Shown: positions 16,203 through 26,292, counted from the stretch's first letter. The stretch is 64,000 nt of DNA from Natronosalvus amylolyticus (GCF_024298845.1 NZ_CP101156.1:1984001-2048000), one strand, 5' to 3'. Translations and numbers: made by a program. The notes: generated from the sequence alone by a model not told the origin.

Positions 16203-17530
16203 TGGTCACCTCGATCGGTCGCCGTCGAAATTCCCGCTTCGAGGTCTGCGAGGATATCTGCCGGATCTTCGATACCGACCGAGAGTCGAACGAGGTCAGG
16301 CGTGACGCCGGCGTCAACCTGTTCGTCCGGCGTCAACTGGCCGTGGGTCGTGCTCGCTGGGTGGATGATGAGCGTCTTCGCGTCGCCAATGTTCGCGAGG
16401 AACTGGGCGAGGTCGACCGATTCACAGAGGCGTTTCCCCGCCTCGTAGCCGCCGCGTGGTTCGTCCCCGCCCTCGAGGCCAAAGGCGATCATGCCGCCGT
16501 AGTCCTCGAGGTACCGGGAGGCGTTGTCGTGTGTCGGATGGGATTCGAGGCCGGGATAGGTCACCCACGCGACGTCCTCGTGGTCGGCGAGGTAGTCGGC
16601 GACGATAGCCGCGTTCTCACAGTGTTTTTCGATGCGAAGCGCGAGTGTCTCGAGGCCTTGCATGGTCTGCCAGGCGTCAAACGGGGATTGCTGGTTTCCG
16701 AGGCTCCGAGTCGACCGATAGCGAATCGCGGCCGCGAGCGGGGCGTCCGAAAAGTCGCGACTGAAATCGACGTCGTGGTAGGCGTCGTTCTGTCCGGCGA
16801 GTTCGCTGTAGCCGTGTTCGCCCCAGTCGAAGGTGCCGCCGTCGACGACAATTCCGCCGACGGTCGTCCCCGAGCCGTGAATCCATTTGGTCGTCGACTC
16901 CCAGACGACGTCAGCGCCACACTCCAGTGGCCGACACAGCGCGGGCGTCGCGAACGTGTTGTCGACGACCAGTGGAACGCCCCTGTCGTGGGCGAGTTCA
17001 GCCAGTCGTTCGAAGTCGGGCGTAACGAGCGAGGGGTTGCCGACCGTTTCGACGTGAACGAACGCCGTGTCCTCGTCGATAGCCTCGGCGTAGGCGTCGT
17101 AGTCGAGGGTGGGAACGAGTCGCGTTTCGATTCCCCGACGGCTGGCCGTCTTCGAGAAATACGCCGTCGTGCCGCCGTAGGTGTCCGTCGAGCAGACGAC
17201 GTTGTCACCAACGCCGGCCAGGACGAGGACGATCGAGTCGAGAGCAGCCATACCGCTGGCGGTGGCGACGGCACCCGCCCCACGCTCGAGGGTCGCCAGA
17301 CGGTCCTCGAGAACGTTCGTCGTCGGATTGGAGATGCGAGAGTAGATGTGTCCCTCGCGCTCGAGGGCGTACATGGCAGCGGCGCTGTCGGCATCATCGA
17401 AGACGTAGGAGGTAGTTTGATAGAGCGGGACCGCGGCCGCGTCGGTTGCCGGATCGCCGTCGTAGCCCGCGTGGATACACCCTGTCCCGAATTCGGCGGT
17501 CGATGGGGGGCCGCTCGAGTCGTCGCTCAT
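16199..17530 (-). CDS. metY: O-acetylhomoserine sulfhydrylase (PLP-dependent)
   Basis: 443 aa Cys/Met-metabolism PLP enzyme. The PLP lysine is Lys215 in [13 protein letters not shown], with TYGGTT and VVDNTFATP around the cofactor pocket and SRISNPT near residue 64. It makes homocysteine from O-acetylhomoserine and sulfide. As the first gene of the metY-metX unit, it supplies the step after MetX. The lengthy loop typical of MetY (as opposed to MetB/MetC) supports the name. Confidence 0.93.
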   Translation of the reverse strand: MSDDSSGPPSTAEFGTGCIHAGYDGDPATDAAAVPLYQTTSYVFDDADSAAAMYALEREGHIYSRISNPTTNVLEDRLATLERGAGAVATASGMAALDSIVLVLAGVGDNVVCSTDTYGGTTAYFSKTASRRGIETRLVPTLDYDAYAEAIDEDTAFVHVETVGNPSLVTPDFERLAELAHDRGVPLVVDNTFATPALCRPLECGADVVWESTTKWIHGSGTTVGGIVVDGGTFDWGEHGYSELAGQNDAYHDVDFSRDFSDAPLAAAIRYRSTRSLGNQQSPFDAWQTMQGLETLALRIEKHCENAAIVADYLADHEDVAWVTYPGLESHPTHDNASRYLEDYGGMIAFGLEGGDEPRGGYEAGKRLCESVDLAQFLANIGDAKTLIIHPASTTHGQLTPDEQVDAGVTPDLVRLSVGIEDPADILADLEAGISTATDRGDQ

Positions 17531-17686
17531 GTTTTGTATGCATACTTTTGGAGGAACTTATGCACGCCAGTAACGGCAAAAACCGACAAATACAGAGAAG
17601 TGCTAACACAGACCATTATCTGTCGTCGGGAAGAAACTCGAATCCGAAGACAAACGCCTTCATACGCGCAGTACTAACGGAGAGTC

Positions 17687-18913
17687 GTGCACTCGAGCGG
17701 CCGTGACCGAATCGTCCTCGCAAGCGTGGTCTTTGCAGTGTTGTTCTCCCAGCTCTTGTTGTATCCAGGTATCGCGGAACTGGTCGGAGTTCTGGGTGCC
17801 GATGAGCCGACCTCGCCGTTGACGGAGACGACCCTCGATGCGAGTATGTGGTTTCTCGTCGCCGAATTCGCCGCGTACGTCGCTTTCGTCGGCGTCTGGG
17901 GTGTCGCCAGCGACGTAACCGGCCGACGAACACCGTTTATCGTCCTCGGTGCGCTCGCGGGGGCCGGTGGCTACTTCGCCCTCGCCGTCATCGCGACGGC
18001 CGGCACCATCCCGTTCGAGGGCGTCTTGCTCGTGCGGATATTTCAGGGCGCGATGACCGTCGGCGCGTTCTCGCTCACGATGACGATGCTGATGGACCTC
18101 GAGGGTGGGCACGGCCGAAACATGGGCGCAGCGGGCATCGCCATCGGACTTGGGGCGGCAACGGGCGCTCCCGTCGGCGGCCAGCTCACCACCCTCGACC
18201 CGCGTGCCCCCCTCGTTGCGGCCGCCGTTTTGCTGGCCGTCGTGAGCGTGCTGGTAACCCTCGCTGAAGATAGGGCCCCCAGCCATCGACGTCGAGTGAA
18301 GGCTATTCTCTCGAGCGTCTCCCGGAGGCCGGTGCTGTCGATTCCGTACGCGTTCGGCTTCGTCGACCGGCTTACCGCCGGCTTTTTCGCCCTCGTCGGA
18401 ACGTTGTACTTTCAGGACGCGTTCGGGGTCGACGCCGCCATGACTGGCCTGTTGCTGGCGTGTTTTTTCGCTCCCTTCGCCCTCCTGCAGTACCCCCTGG
18501 GAAAACTGTCCGATCGAATCGGGCGCACTATTCCTATCGTCGTCGGATCGCTCAGTTACGGCCTCGGCATCCTCGCCGTCGGCGTAGCCCCAACGGTACC
18601 TGTCGCTGCCGCAGCGATGATACTCGTCGGCGTGCTGGGCGCGCTCATCTCCCCGGCCACGATGGCCCTCGTCACCGATATCGCCGACGAAAGCGGCCGC
18701 GGCGTCGCGATGGCCGGGTTCAATCTCGCCGGAAGCCTGGGGTTCCTCGGCGGCTTTCTCATCGGCGGCACCGTCGCCAGTGCCTGGGGATACGGTCACG
18801 CGTTCCTCATCGTCGGCGGCCTCGAGATTCTCATCGCACTCGTCGCGGTGCCCGCGTTTTTGCACCTCTCGATCGGGAAGACACGGTTTTCGCTCGAGGG
18901 GCGAGACGCCTGA
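17687..18913 (+). CDS. Major facilitator superfamily transporter
   Basis: 408 aa with about twelve hydrophobic segments. The family loop between helices 2 and 3 reads GVASDVTGRRTPF, and a matching LGKLSDRIGRTIPI lies in the second half. Substrate unknown; drug or small-metabolite efflux is common for this length. The start is a GTG at 17687, the best available since the first helix begins 10 codons later. Confidence 0.85.
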   Translation: MHSSGRDRIVLASVVFAVLFSQLLLYPGIAELVGVLGADEPTSPLTETTLDASMWFLVAEFAAYVAFVGVWGVASDVTGRRTPFIVLGALAGAGGYFALAVIATAGTIPFEGVLLVRIFQGAMTVGAFSLTMTMLMDLEGGHGRNMGAAGIAIGLGAATGAPVGGQLTTLDPRAPLVAAAVLLAVVSVLVTLAEDRAPSHRRRVKAILSSVSRRPVLSIPYAFGFVDRLTAGFFALVGTLYFQDAFGVDAAMTGLLLACFFAPFALLQYPLGKLSDRIGRTIPIVVGSLSYGLGILAVGVAPTVPVAAAAMILVGVLGALISPATMALVTDIADESGRGVAMAGFNLAGSLGFLGGFLIGGTVASAWGYGHAFLIVGGLEILIALVAVPAFLHLSIGKTRFSLEGRDA

Positions 18914-18978
18914 GACGGGTTGGCGACCCAACGAGAGCACGGCGAGACGATTATTGTATGCCAACCCGTATCATGGCC

Positions 18979-19779
18979 ATGGATGCGACACGCGAAGACA
19001 TCGAGTTCCTCATCAGGTCGAATCATCGCGTTGGAGTGCTCGAGGCTCTGGCCGACGATCCGTGTACGCGGAACGATCTCCGTTCTGCAACGGGAGCGTC
19101 TTCCCCGACGCTGGGTCGAATTCTTGCGGGCTTTCAGGATCGCCACTGGATCGAACGGAACGGGAACGTGTACCGGCTGACCGAGCTGGGGACATTCGTC
19201 GCCACTCGCTTCGAAGCGTTCAGAGACGAGATGAGTTATCAACGGCGTCTCCGCGAGATCTGGCCGTGGCTCCCCCACGAAACCGACGGTTTCAGCATCG
19301 AGTTGTTCACTGACGTGGTGATCTCTCAGCCGGGGCCCGGCTACCCCTACCAGCCTCTCGAGCGTCTCACGGAGTGTCTCACGGCGACGGAATCGATGAC
19401 CGGATTCGGCATGGCGCTGCTCAAGTCCGGGAATCTCGAGCCGTTTTTCGACCACGTCCGAAACGGATTGGAATGTGAATACATCTACCCGCCAGCCGTT
19501 TTCGAGGAACTACTCTCGTGGGACGAAGAAACCGTCCTCGAGATGGCGACACGGGACAACTATACGGTTCTGGTACACGATGGGCTTCCACTGGACGACC
19601 GGTGTGGGGTCTGCCTGTTCGATGACCGTGTCAGTATCTGCTGCTACGACCCGGAAACGGGGGCGTTGCAGTCACTCGTCGACACCGGAAGCGACGAGAT
19701 GCGTGCCTGGGCAACGTCGCACTACGAACGGTTCCGGGACGAGGCCCGACCGCTCGAGGACGCTATCGACCGGTTTTGA
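18979..19779 (+). CDS. HTH transcriptional regulator with FilR1-like sensor domain
   Basis: About 266 aa. An N-terminal winged helix (residues ~1-65, RVGVLEALADDP then LRSATGASSPTLGRILAGF) is followed by a long C-terminal domain like those in the haloarchaeal MarR/FilR1-type regulators. Ligand unknown. In-frame ATGs exist at 18958, 18973 and 18979; a TATA-like ATTATT at about 18950 favours the last two. Two palindromes in the next intergenic region may be its operators. Confidence 0.8.
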   Translation: MDATREDIEFLIRSNHRVGVLEALADDPCTRNDLRSATGASSPTLGRILAGFQDRHWIERNGNVYRLTELGTFVATRFEAFRDEMSYQRRLREIWPWLPHETDGFSIELFTDVVISQPGPGYPYQPLERLTECLTATESMTGFGMALLKSGNLEPFFDHVRNGLECEYIYPPAVFEELLSWDEETVLEMATRDNYTVLVHDGLPLDDRCGVCLFDDRVSICCYDPETGALQSLVDTGSDEMRAWATSHYERFRDEARPLEDAIDRF

Positions 19780-19805
19780 CACCCTCCCAGAGGCCGAATC
19801 CTTCG

Positions 19806-19872
19806 CGTGATCGATCACGTTGATATCGAATGGGTACCCGAAGGCGTGCTTTCACGGCGTGAAATATTTCAC
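19806..19872. promoter_or_regulatory. Palindrome cluster between regulator and methyltransferase genes
   Basis: CGTGATCGATCACG (19806-19819) is a 14-bp perfect palindrome. A second one, GTGAAATATTTCAC (19859-19872), is preceded by another TTTCAC half-site (19850-19855), giving three TTTCAC/GTGAAA sites in 23 bp. The cluster lies between the HTH gene and the methyltransferase gene, so operators are likely. Confidence 0.6.
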
Positions 19873-19923
19873 TAGACATCTACACATACGTTCGCGGAGT
19901 AGCCGAGTTCGTGGTGAGTACGT

Positions 19924-20757
19924 ATGAGCGATCACACACGTCGATCGACTGGCTGGCAACTCGAACAGAACGCCCCCGAGGCCTATGAACGCTACCTGGT
20001 ACCACCGATATTCGCGTCGTGGGCCGACCGACTCGTCGAGACTGGCGATATCAGGGAAGGTGATCGAGTCCTGGACGTTGGTTGTGGAACCGGCATCGTG
20101 GCCCGACGGGTCGCGACCAGCGTCGGGACCAGCGGAGACGTCGTGGGGCTTGACACCAACCAGGGAATGCTCGCCGTCGCGGCAGAAACCGCTGGCGACA
20201 ACCAACACACACCCGAGTGGCGACAGGGTGACGCGGAAGCGCTCCCGTTCGACGACGAGGATTTCGACGTCGTCTGCAGTCAACAGTCGGTGCAGTTCTT
20301 CGACGACCCAACCGCCGCACTCGAAGAGATGCAACGGGTCCTCACACCGGGTGGCCACGTTGCCCTGAGCGTCTGGCGACCGCTCGAGTACCACCCTGCC
20401 TACGTAGTTTTGGCCGAAGCGCTGGAACACCACGTCGGTGCCAACGCCGGGAAAATGATGCGGTCTCCGTTCCCAGATTGGGACACACGAGACCTACGAA
20501 CCCTCGTTCAGGATGCGGGCTTCGATGACGTATTGGTCACCATCGAGGTCGGGTCTGTACGCTATCCTTCGGTCGAGGAGTTCGTTCGCCGTGAAGTGGC
20601 AAGTTCACCGCTCGCCGAACCAATCGCGGCCGTCGGACGAACGGTTCGAAACGAACTGGTGAAAGCGGTCGAGGAAGAATTACACGCCTACAGTGACGAT
20701 CATGGGGTCGTCTCGCCAATGGAGTCCTACGTCATCACAGCAGACCGGCCCCAATAG
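19924..20757 (+). CDS. SAM-dependent class I methyltransferase (UbiE-like)
   Basis: 277 aa. Motif I is VLDVGCGTG (residues 49-57), motif II region ends in VVGLDTN, and post-motif EALPFDDEDFDVV is typical of small-molecule methyltransferases. The C-terminal ~100 residues are the variable substrate part. The substrate cannot be told from sequence. Position after the HTH gene and palindromes suggests regulated expression. Confidence 0.87.
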   Translation: MSDHTRRSTGWQLEQNAPEAYERYLVPPIFASWADRLVETGDIREGDRVLDVGCGTGIVARRVATSVGTSGDVVGLDTNQGMLAVAAETAGDNQHTPEWRQGDAEALPFDDEDFDVVCSQQSVQFFDDPTAALEEMQRVLTPGGHVALSVWRPLEYHPAYVVLAEALEHHVGANAGKMMRSPFPDWDTRDLRTLVQDAGFDDVLVTIEVGSVRYPSVEEFVRREVASSPLAEPIAAVGRTVRNELVKAVEEELHAYSDDHGVVSPMESYVITADRPQ

Positions 20758-21144
20758 CGAACGGGGTTCCAGATACACACCTCCTCTGTCGAATTCTGTC
20801 ACTGATACCCCAAATCACCGATGCGAACGAGTGAGATGATCACCAACACTGTCGACAGCGATTCCCATGAGACGGCGGCCGGTTCCGTTGTGAAAACACC
20901 GAACGCGTTATCCCCGTCTCTAAACTGCTCGATATATCCGTCTCCACCCTCGAGTGGGATCGAAAGCTTCCACCCCCTGCCAACCGAAAGTTGCCGTCGC
21001 CAGGCGGGCAATTGGAGCGAATCGCAGGGTAATGGACACAGCCACACATGCATGACAGTAACGAACGTGTGACATGCTGTGGAATCGCAAGAGGAGAATC
21101 CACTCGTAGGCCATCCATTTATCAGCGTTCACCACTAAATTGAG
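20758..21144. other. 387-bp intergenic region, no confident gene
   Basis: Less G+C-rich than its surroundings. The best frame is 84 codons on the minus strand (20799-21053), ending in a hydrophobic patch (LSTVLVIISLV); no family is recognised and no promoter is obvious, so it may be a decayed fragment. The halocyanin promoter is probably near CATTTATC at 21116-21123. Confidence 0.45.
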
Positions 21145-21591
21145 ATGATGACAGGAGATAATGCGGTCTCACGACGGACGACCCTCAAACTCGCTGGACT
21201 AAGCGTCGCCACGGCCGGCCTCGCTGGCTGTCTCGGTAACGGCGACGACGGCGACACCGACCCGGATGCCTGGGAGGGCGTCGACACCATCGAACTGAAC
21301 GGGCACACGAACCAGTGGACCGGTATCGCTCCCGATCCCATCGACGACGTCGAAAACCCCACGCTGGTTCTCACCGCTGGCCAGGAGTACACACTGACGT
21401 GGTACAACGAAGACGGCGCAGAGCACAACATCGCGTTCGTCGACGACGCCGGTAGCGTCATCGTCGAAACCGAGTGGACTAACGACGACGAGCAAACGCT
21501 CGAGTTCGAAGCCACCGAGGATATGGTCGAGTATCACTGTGAACCACACCAGGGGACGATGGTTGGTGACGTCGAAGTCCACTCCGACTGA
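21145..21591 (+). CDS. Halocyanin-like blue copper lipoprotein
   Basis: 148 aa. RR at 10-11 and lipobox GLAGC (Cys29) give Tat export and membrane anchoring on the outer face. The cupredoxin domain carries type I copper ligands His94 (GAEHNIAF), Cys132 and His135 (YHCEPHQG) and Met139. Such proteins shuttle electrons between membrane complexes. It is a single-domain form with a very short acidic linker, and no oxidase gene is beside it. Confidence 0.92.
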   Translation: MMTGDNAVSRRTTLKLAGLSVATAGLAGCLGNGDDGDTDPDAWEGVDTIELNGHTNQWTGIAPDPIDDVENPTLVLTAGQEYTLTWYNEDGAEHNIAFVDDAGSVIVETEWTNDDEQTLEFEATEDMVEYHCEPHQGTMVGDVEVHSD

Positions 21592-21768
21592 ACCGTTTCG
21601 GGAACCGGGAGTACGGATCAAGTTTTTGGGTTCCTCAATAACGACCATCGAAGGCGGTTCCCGCGCGCAATTTTCCCGACTCGAGTGTCTGAAACCTTCA
21701 TCGATAAGCGAATAATGCCGGCAGGTGCAAGTCATCGCTATATTGAGCGGCTTGATAAAGGTCGGGCT

Positions 21769-22044
21769 ATGGTCCAAGACGGAGACCTCTCGAGACGACG
21801 AGTACTCGGAATCGCTGGCCTCACCTTGTCGGTTGCCGTTGCCGGTTGTGGCGGCCCAGGTGAGGACGAAGGTGCGGACGATTCCATGGACGATGACCTC
21901 GTTGACGAAGAGCCGGAAGACGAGGAAGAAGAGCCAGAAGATGAGGAGGAGGAGCCGGAAGACGAGGAAGAAGAGCCAGAAGATGAGGAAGAAGAGCCGG
22001 AAGATGAAGAGGAGGAGCCGGAAGACGAAGAAGAAGAAAACTGA
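21769..22044 (+). CDS. Tat lipoprotein with EEPEDEE repeats
   Basis: 91 aa from ATG at 21769. SRRRVL, a hydrophobic core and a lipobox VAVAGC give an anchored, exported protein. After a short linker, six exact EEPEDEE heptads make up nearly half of the protein and should form a highly charged, extended or helical rod. Function unknown. An earlier in-frame ATG at 21685 would disrupt the signal peptide. It resembles the acidic lipoprotein at 8614-8931 in plan only. Confidence 0.72.
   Translation: MVQDGDLSRRRVLGIAGLTLSVAVAGCGGPGEDEGADDSMDDDLVDEEPEDEEEEPEDEEEEPEDEEEEPEDEEEEPEDEEEEPEDEEEEN
21907..22032 (+). repeat. Six-copy 21-bp coding minisatellite
   Basis: Six tandem 21-bp units differ only at synonymous third positions, each coding EEPEDEE. 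Copy number is likely to vary between strains by slippage. It is in frame inside the lipoprotein gene and is not a CRISPR array. Confidence 0.9.
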
Positions 22045-22339
22045 ACGGAAAAGCCGCGAAGCAACGCTCCTTTTGTGGCGCTCGAGGCTGAGCTTGCGGT
22101 ACCGTTCGGTTTTCGAACCGGTTTGCTCCGCTGAGCACCAGTCAGTCTACCCTCGAGTGCATCGTTGATAGTTGACAACAAGACGAACGTTCTCCCTCCG
22201 AACGATATATCAGGTGAAAGAGTAGCACACCCAAACTAGGGAATGGCGTGTGCCAACACATGACGCCAGCATCATGGATTAGAGCCGCTCTAAACCCAGA
22301 ATAACAACATAGAAATAGTGCAAACACTTCCAGGAGATA

Positions 22340-23374
22340 ATGACTGGAAAAAGAGATATCCTCCTCTTCCTCGGCCTTGCATTCGTCTGGGGAACGTCGT
22401 TCGCCGCTATCGAGGTTGGCCTGGCCTCGCTCCCGCCAATTCTCTTTGCGGCTCTTCGATTCGATATCGCAGCTATTGTCTTCGCACTGGCAGTCGCCCT
22501 CACCGGCGCACACTGGCGACCACGGACAGGAGCCGACTGGGCGCTCATCGGCGTCGGCGGTGGCTTGCTCATCGGCACTCACTTCGCATTGCTCTTTCTC
22601 GGACAGTCGTACGTCTCGAGCGGGGTCGCAGCCATCGTCCTTAGTCTAACCCCCATCGTGACGCCGCCGCTGGCGCTCGCATTGCTCCCTCGGGAACGAA
22701 TCCGACCCCCGGCAGTCGTCGGCCTGATTCTCGGACTCCTCGGCGTCGTCGTCATCGCACTCGGTGGCGGCTCACTCGACGGTCAGGCCGTCGGCGTCGG
22801 CCTCCTCGTCGCCTCCACCATCGCGTTCGCGCTCGGCTCAGTCCTGACCGAACGAACCGAGGGAACGCTGCCAATCGTCTCGCTACAAGCCTGGTCGATG
22901 GCGCTTGGGGCTGCCATCTTACACACCCTCAGCGCGGCCCACCCCGCAGAATCCGCGACCGGCCTCGAGGTCGGTCTCCCCGCACTCGGCGCGCTCGCAT
23001 ACCTTGCGCTCGTCGCGACTGGCGGCGGCTTTTTCGTCTACTTCGTCCTGCTCGAGCGAATCGGTGCGACCGAGTTGAGCCTGGTCAACTACGCCGTCCC
23101 CGTCGTCGCCGCCGTCGTCGGCTGGCTCGCTCTCGGCGAGTCGCTCACCCCCGCGACAGTCGTCGGTTTCTCCCTGATTCTGGTCGGCTTTGCCCTGTGT
23201 AAACTCGGCGCCCTCTGGCAGACGGCCGCACCCGCCGTGGGCTACGGCCCCTACCGTCCGAGCGACCCCGACGGTGTCGTGGTGAGCGGGAACGTGTATC
23301 TCCCACTAGATGCGGATCGATCCCACAGTGCAGCGAAAAGTGAGTACGGTACGCCTGGCGTGAGCGCTGACTGA
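22340..23374 (+). CDS. EamA/DMT-family transporter
   Basis: 344 aa with ten predicted TM helices in two EamA halves. Hallmarks include FVWGTSFAAIEVGL in helix 1, an early PPILFAALRF, and ALGESLTPATVVGFSLILVGF in the last helices. Probably a metabolite or amino-acid exporter. The C-terminal ~60 residues are polar and go beyond the usual EamA length. A good ribosome site AGGAG (22332-22336) 3 nt before the ATG fixes the start, which is unusual in a window of mostly leaderless genes. Confidence 0.88.
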   Translation: MTGKRDILLFLGLAFVWGTSFAAIEVGLASLPPILFAALRFDIAAIVFALAVALTGAHWRPRTGADWALIGVGGGLLIGTHFALLFLGQSYVSSGVAAIVLSLTPIVTPPLALALLPRERIRPPAVVGLILGLLGVVVIALGGGSLDGQAVGVGLLVASTIAFALGSVLTERTEGTLPIVSLQAWSMALGAAILHTLSAAHPAESATGLEVGLPALGALAYLALVATGGGFFVYFVLLERIGATELSLVNYAVPVVAAVVGWLALGESLTPATVVGFSLILVGFALCKLGALWQTAAPAVGYGPYRPSDPDGVVVSGNVYLPLDADRSHSAAKSEYGTPGVSAD

Positions 23375-23448
23375 CGCTCGAATCGAAACAGCAAAAACGA
23401 CGTTTTTGAAACGGACACCGACGCACTGTCAGGCGGTGAGAGAACAGG

Positions 23449-26292
23449 TTACTCGAGATGAATCGCCGGGCGGAACGGTCTTGCCTGACTGGCTTTGTCG
23501 GCCGGGTCGACCGGATCTGCATCCTCGTCGTATACCTCGATGTCGGCATCGAACTCACGTTCGAGGAACGTCGTCGCCTCCTCGTAGACTGCCGTTTCCT
23601 CGATGCCTGCCAGCGTCTCGAGCGTGTCCTCGTCGCGCTCGCGAACGAACGAAACCAGGTCGCCCACGAGGTCGTTAACTGCGTTTCCTTTCTCTCGAAG
23701 TGACTCGTTTTGCATGACCTTTCCCATGACCGCACCCTGGTTCGGCCCGGTCTGGACGACGGTGTCGAACACCTGTCGCTTCCAGTCCGCGCCGACGTAC
23801 ACCCGAATCGTCTCCGGGTCAGTGTCGGTCACGTCGACGATGTCGCGAACGTCCTCGACCAGATTTTCGATCAGCGCTTCTTCGGCCAGCACACCCGCAT
23901 CCTCGAACTCGGGAACCGGTTCCGGCCACGGCACGTCTTCGGCGGGCTCTCCGGTCAGGCGCTCGTGGAGTTCGTTTGTCATGAACGGCACGAACGGTGC
24001 GAGGAGCCGCAGTCGCGTCTCGAGCACGGTTCGCAGCGTCCACTTCGCTCCGGGGCGCTCGAGGTCGGCCCGGCGACGGTACCACTTAAGGTGTTCTTCG
24101 AAGCGGTAAAACGCGGTCTGGCTGGCAGTCCGCGTCTCGAACCGCTCCATCGCCTCAGTGACGTCCCTGACGGTCTCCTGAAGCCGAGCGAGCAGCCAGC
24201 GGTCGACCTGCTCGAGGTCGCGCTCGCCAGCATCACCGTCGATCAGTTCTGTTGCACGGTTCCAGAAGCGCTCGAGTTGATCGCGTGTCGAGCCGACCTC
24301 TTCGGCCCGCCAGTCGTAATCCTGCCACGGTTCGGAGCTGTTGAGCAGGAAGAACCGAACGGTGTCGGCCCCGTAGGTATCGATGGCCTCGCCGGGAAGG
24401 ACGACGTGCCCCTTCGAGGAACTCATCTTCTCGCCCTCGAGCAGGCCCATCCCCATGATGGTGATCCCTTCGGGCCACTTGGGCTGGTCGAACAGTTCGG
24501 CGTGGTGATAGAGGAAAAAGGTCAGGTGGTTCGAAATGAGGTCGTTGGCCGAACAGCGGTAGTCGATGGGATACCAGTAGTCCCACTCCTCGCGCAGTTC
24601 AGCCGCCTTTTCGTGGTCTCCTTCACCCAACAACAGGGTGTCGAAGAACTCCCGCGTGAGTTCGTCTTCGGGGATGTTCTGTAGCCGGTGAGCAACCGTG
24701 TAGTAGGACATGTAAATCGTCGAGTCACTCAAGGGCTCGATAATGAAGTCGTCGTCCCACGGCAGCGGCGTCCCAAGACCGTAGTTACGGATACAGGGCC
24801 ACTCCTGCAGCCAGTCGACCGTGTGATCGTACTGCTCGCGGGTATTCTCCGGAATCGCGTCCAGGTTGGCGACCGCCTCGCTCGCTTTCGCTTTCCAGTC
24901 GTCGTCGTTGTAGCGCAGGAACCAGGTATCCTGATACGAGACGACGACTTTCCCGCCCGCACGGGAGATGACCGGTTCGGGGAAGTCGTACATCGCGCCG
25001 AAGGCCCCCTGTGACTGGAAGTGGGCTTTGAGTTCGTCGCGAACGGCCTCGACGACTTCGCCGCCGTACTCGCCGTACTCGTCACTGAGTTCACCCTGGT
25101 GGAACTCACGGTTGTACACCTGCTGGGTCACGTCTTTCAGTTCGGGGTCGTCCGAAGAATCGATCCCTGCGGATTCGACGGCGTCCTTCGCCGGAATTTC
25201 GCCATAACCCTCGACCGTCAGGATCGGAATCGGTTCGATCGCGGCGACGACCCCGGGGTCGATCCCGTAGGCTTCGAGTCGCTCGGTGTCTGCTTTGGCC
25301 TCCTGCAAGGCCAGGTAGTCGTCTGGACTGTGCGCCGGTACGGACATGACGACACCGCTCCCGCTATCGGTGTCGACGAATCCCGCAGGGAGGATGAGAA
25401 CGTCGTCACCGGTGACGGGGTTCGTAACGGTTTCTCCAACGAATGCGTCGCCGGTTACCTGCCGGTCTATCTCGACCTCGTGGTCCTGATATTCGAGTTT
25501 CTCGGCGGCTTCGACGGAGACGACCCACTCCTGCCCGTCGACACTGGCCTCGACGTACTCGCCCGCTGGATCGATGTAGGCGTTCGTTACCCCCCGAACG
25601 GTTTCCGGGCGAAGCGTCGCCATCGGGAAGGTTGCGTCGTCGCCCTCGAATTTGACGAGCGTGTACTCCTGGTATTCGACGTCCTCACCCTCGAGCAAGT
25701 CGTGGGTCGTGACCGGGTTTTCCTGTTCGGTACAGAACTTGACCGGGTGCAACCCTTTCTCGAGCAGGCCGCGGTCTTTCAGCGTCTCGTACTGCCAGGT
25801 GATAAATCGCTGGTAGCGCTCGTCGGTCGTCGTAAACTCGCGTCGCCAATCGATCGAGAGGCCGAGCTGGCGCATCCCCGTTTTGTAACTGCACGCAGCC
25901 TCCTCGATGAAATACCGGGCGTATCCCATCGGCGTTTCGAGGTTTTTGAGGTCTGCCTCGGGGACACCGAACGCATTTTGGAGGCTGTCGATCTGGCTCT
26001 CGTCGCCTTTTTTCAGGCGTTCGACCGCGCCGACGATCGGTGTGCCGGTAACGTGCCAGGCGATCGGGAACAGCACGTTGTCACCTTGTTGGCGGCGATA
26101 CCGGGCGTAAACGTCCGGGACGGTGTACGTACGAGCGTGTCCGATGTGCATCCCACCACTCGGGTACGGGTACGGAACGGTCACAAACGTCGCGTCCTCG
26201 GGGTCACGGCCATCAGGATCGGCTTCGTACCGACCCGACGCGGCCCAGCGCTCGCGCCACTGGGACTCGAGTTCCTGTGGGTCGTAGCTCAT
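23449..26292 (-). CDS. leuS: Leucyl-tRNA synthetase
   Basis: 947 aa class I synthetase. The ATP-binding HIGH box is at 49-52 (GGMHIGHART) and the KMSKS loop reads EGEKMSSSKGH. Between them are the zinc-like and editing (CP1) regions expected of the archaeal form, followed by the anticodon-binding and C-terminal domains. The N-terminus MSYDPQELESQWRERW is typical of the family. An upstream in-frame extension to 26451 is out of family. Confidence 0.97.
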   Translation of the reverse strand: MSYDPQELESQWRERWAASGRYEADPDGRDPEDATFVTVPYPYPSGGMHIGHARTYTVPDVYARYRRQQGDNVLFPIAWHVTGTPIVGAVERLKKGDESQIDSLQNAFGVPEADLKNLETPMGYARYFIEEAACSYKTGMRQLGLSIDWRREFTTTDERYQRFITWQYETLKDRGLLEKGLHPVKFCTEQENPVTTHDLLEGEDVEYQEYTLVKFEGDDATFPMATLRPETVRGVTNAYIDPAGEYVEASVDGQEWVVSVEAAEKLEYQDHEVEIDRQVTGDAFVGETVTNPVTGDDVLILPAGFVDTDSGSGVVMSVPAHSPDDYLALQEAKADTERLEAYGIDPGVVAAIEPIPILTVEGYGEIPAKDAVESAGIDSSDDPELKDVTQQVYNREFHQGELSDEYGEYGGEVVEAVRDELKAHFQSQGAFGAMYDFPEPVISRAGGKVVVSYQDTWFLRYNDDDWKAKASEAVANLDAIPENTREQYDHTVDWLQEWPCIRNYGLGTPLPWDDDFIIEPLSDSTIYMSYYTVAHRLQNIPEDELTREFFDTLLLGEGDHEKAAELREEWDYWYPIDYRCSANDLISNHLTFFLYHHAELFDQPKWPEGITIMGMGLLEGEKMSSSKGHVVLPGEAIDTYGADTVRFFLLNSSEPWQDYDWRAEEVGSTRDQLERFWNRATELIDGDAGERDLEQVDRWLLARLQETVRDVTEAMERFETRTASQTAFYRFEEHLKWYRRRADLERPGAKWTLRTVLETRLRLLAPFVPFMTNELHERLTGEPAEDVPWPEPVPEFEDAGVLAEEALIENLVEDVRDIVDVTDTDPETIRVYVGADWKRQVFDTVVQTGPNQGAVMGKVMQNESLREKGNAVNDLVGDLVSFVRERDEDTLETLAGIEETAVYEEATTFLEREFDADIEVYDEDADPVDPADKASQARPFRPAIHLE

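Noticed and set aside
16202-17677. 491-codon open frame on the plus strand over metY
   Set aside because: It lies fully antisense to a clear PLP enzyme with its lysine and other motifs intact; long antisense frames are expected in G+C-rich haloarchaeal DNA.
17660-18964. 434-codon minus-strand frame over the MFS gene
   Set aside because: Antisense shadow of a clear MFS gene with its signature loops; no promoter or motif.
20799-21053. 84-codon minus-strand frame in the intergenic gap
   Set aside because: No motif, no convincing promoter and no neighbour support; kept only as a possible relic.
21907-22032. CRISPR-like direct repeats
   Set aside because: The repeats are contiguous, in frame, code EEPEDEE and have no spacers.
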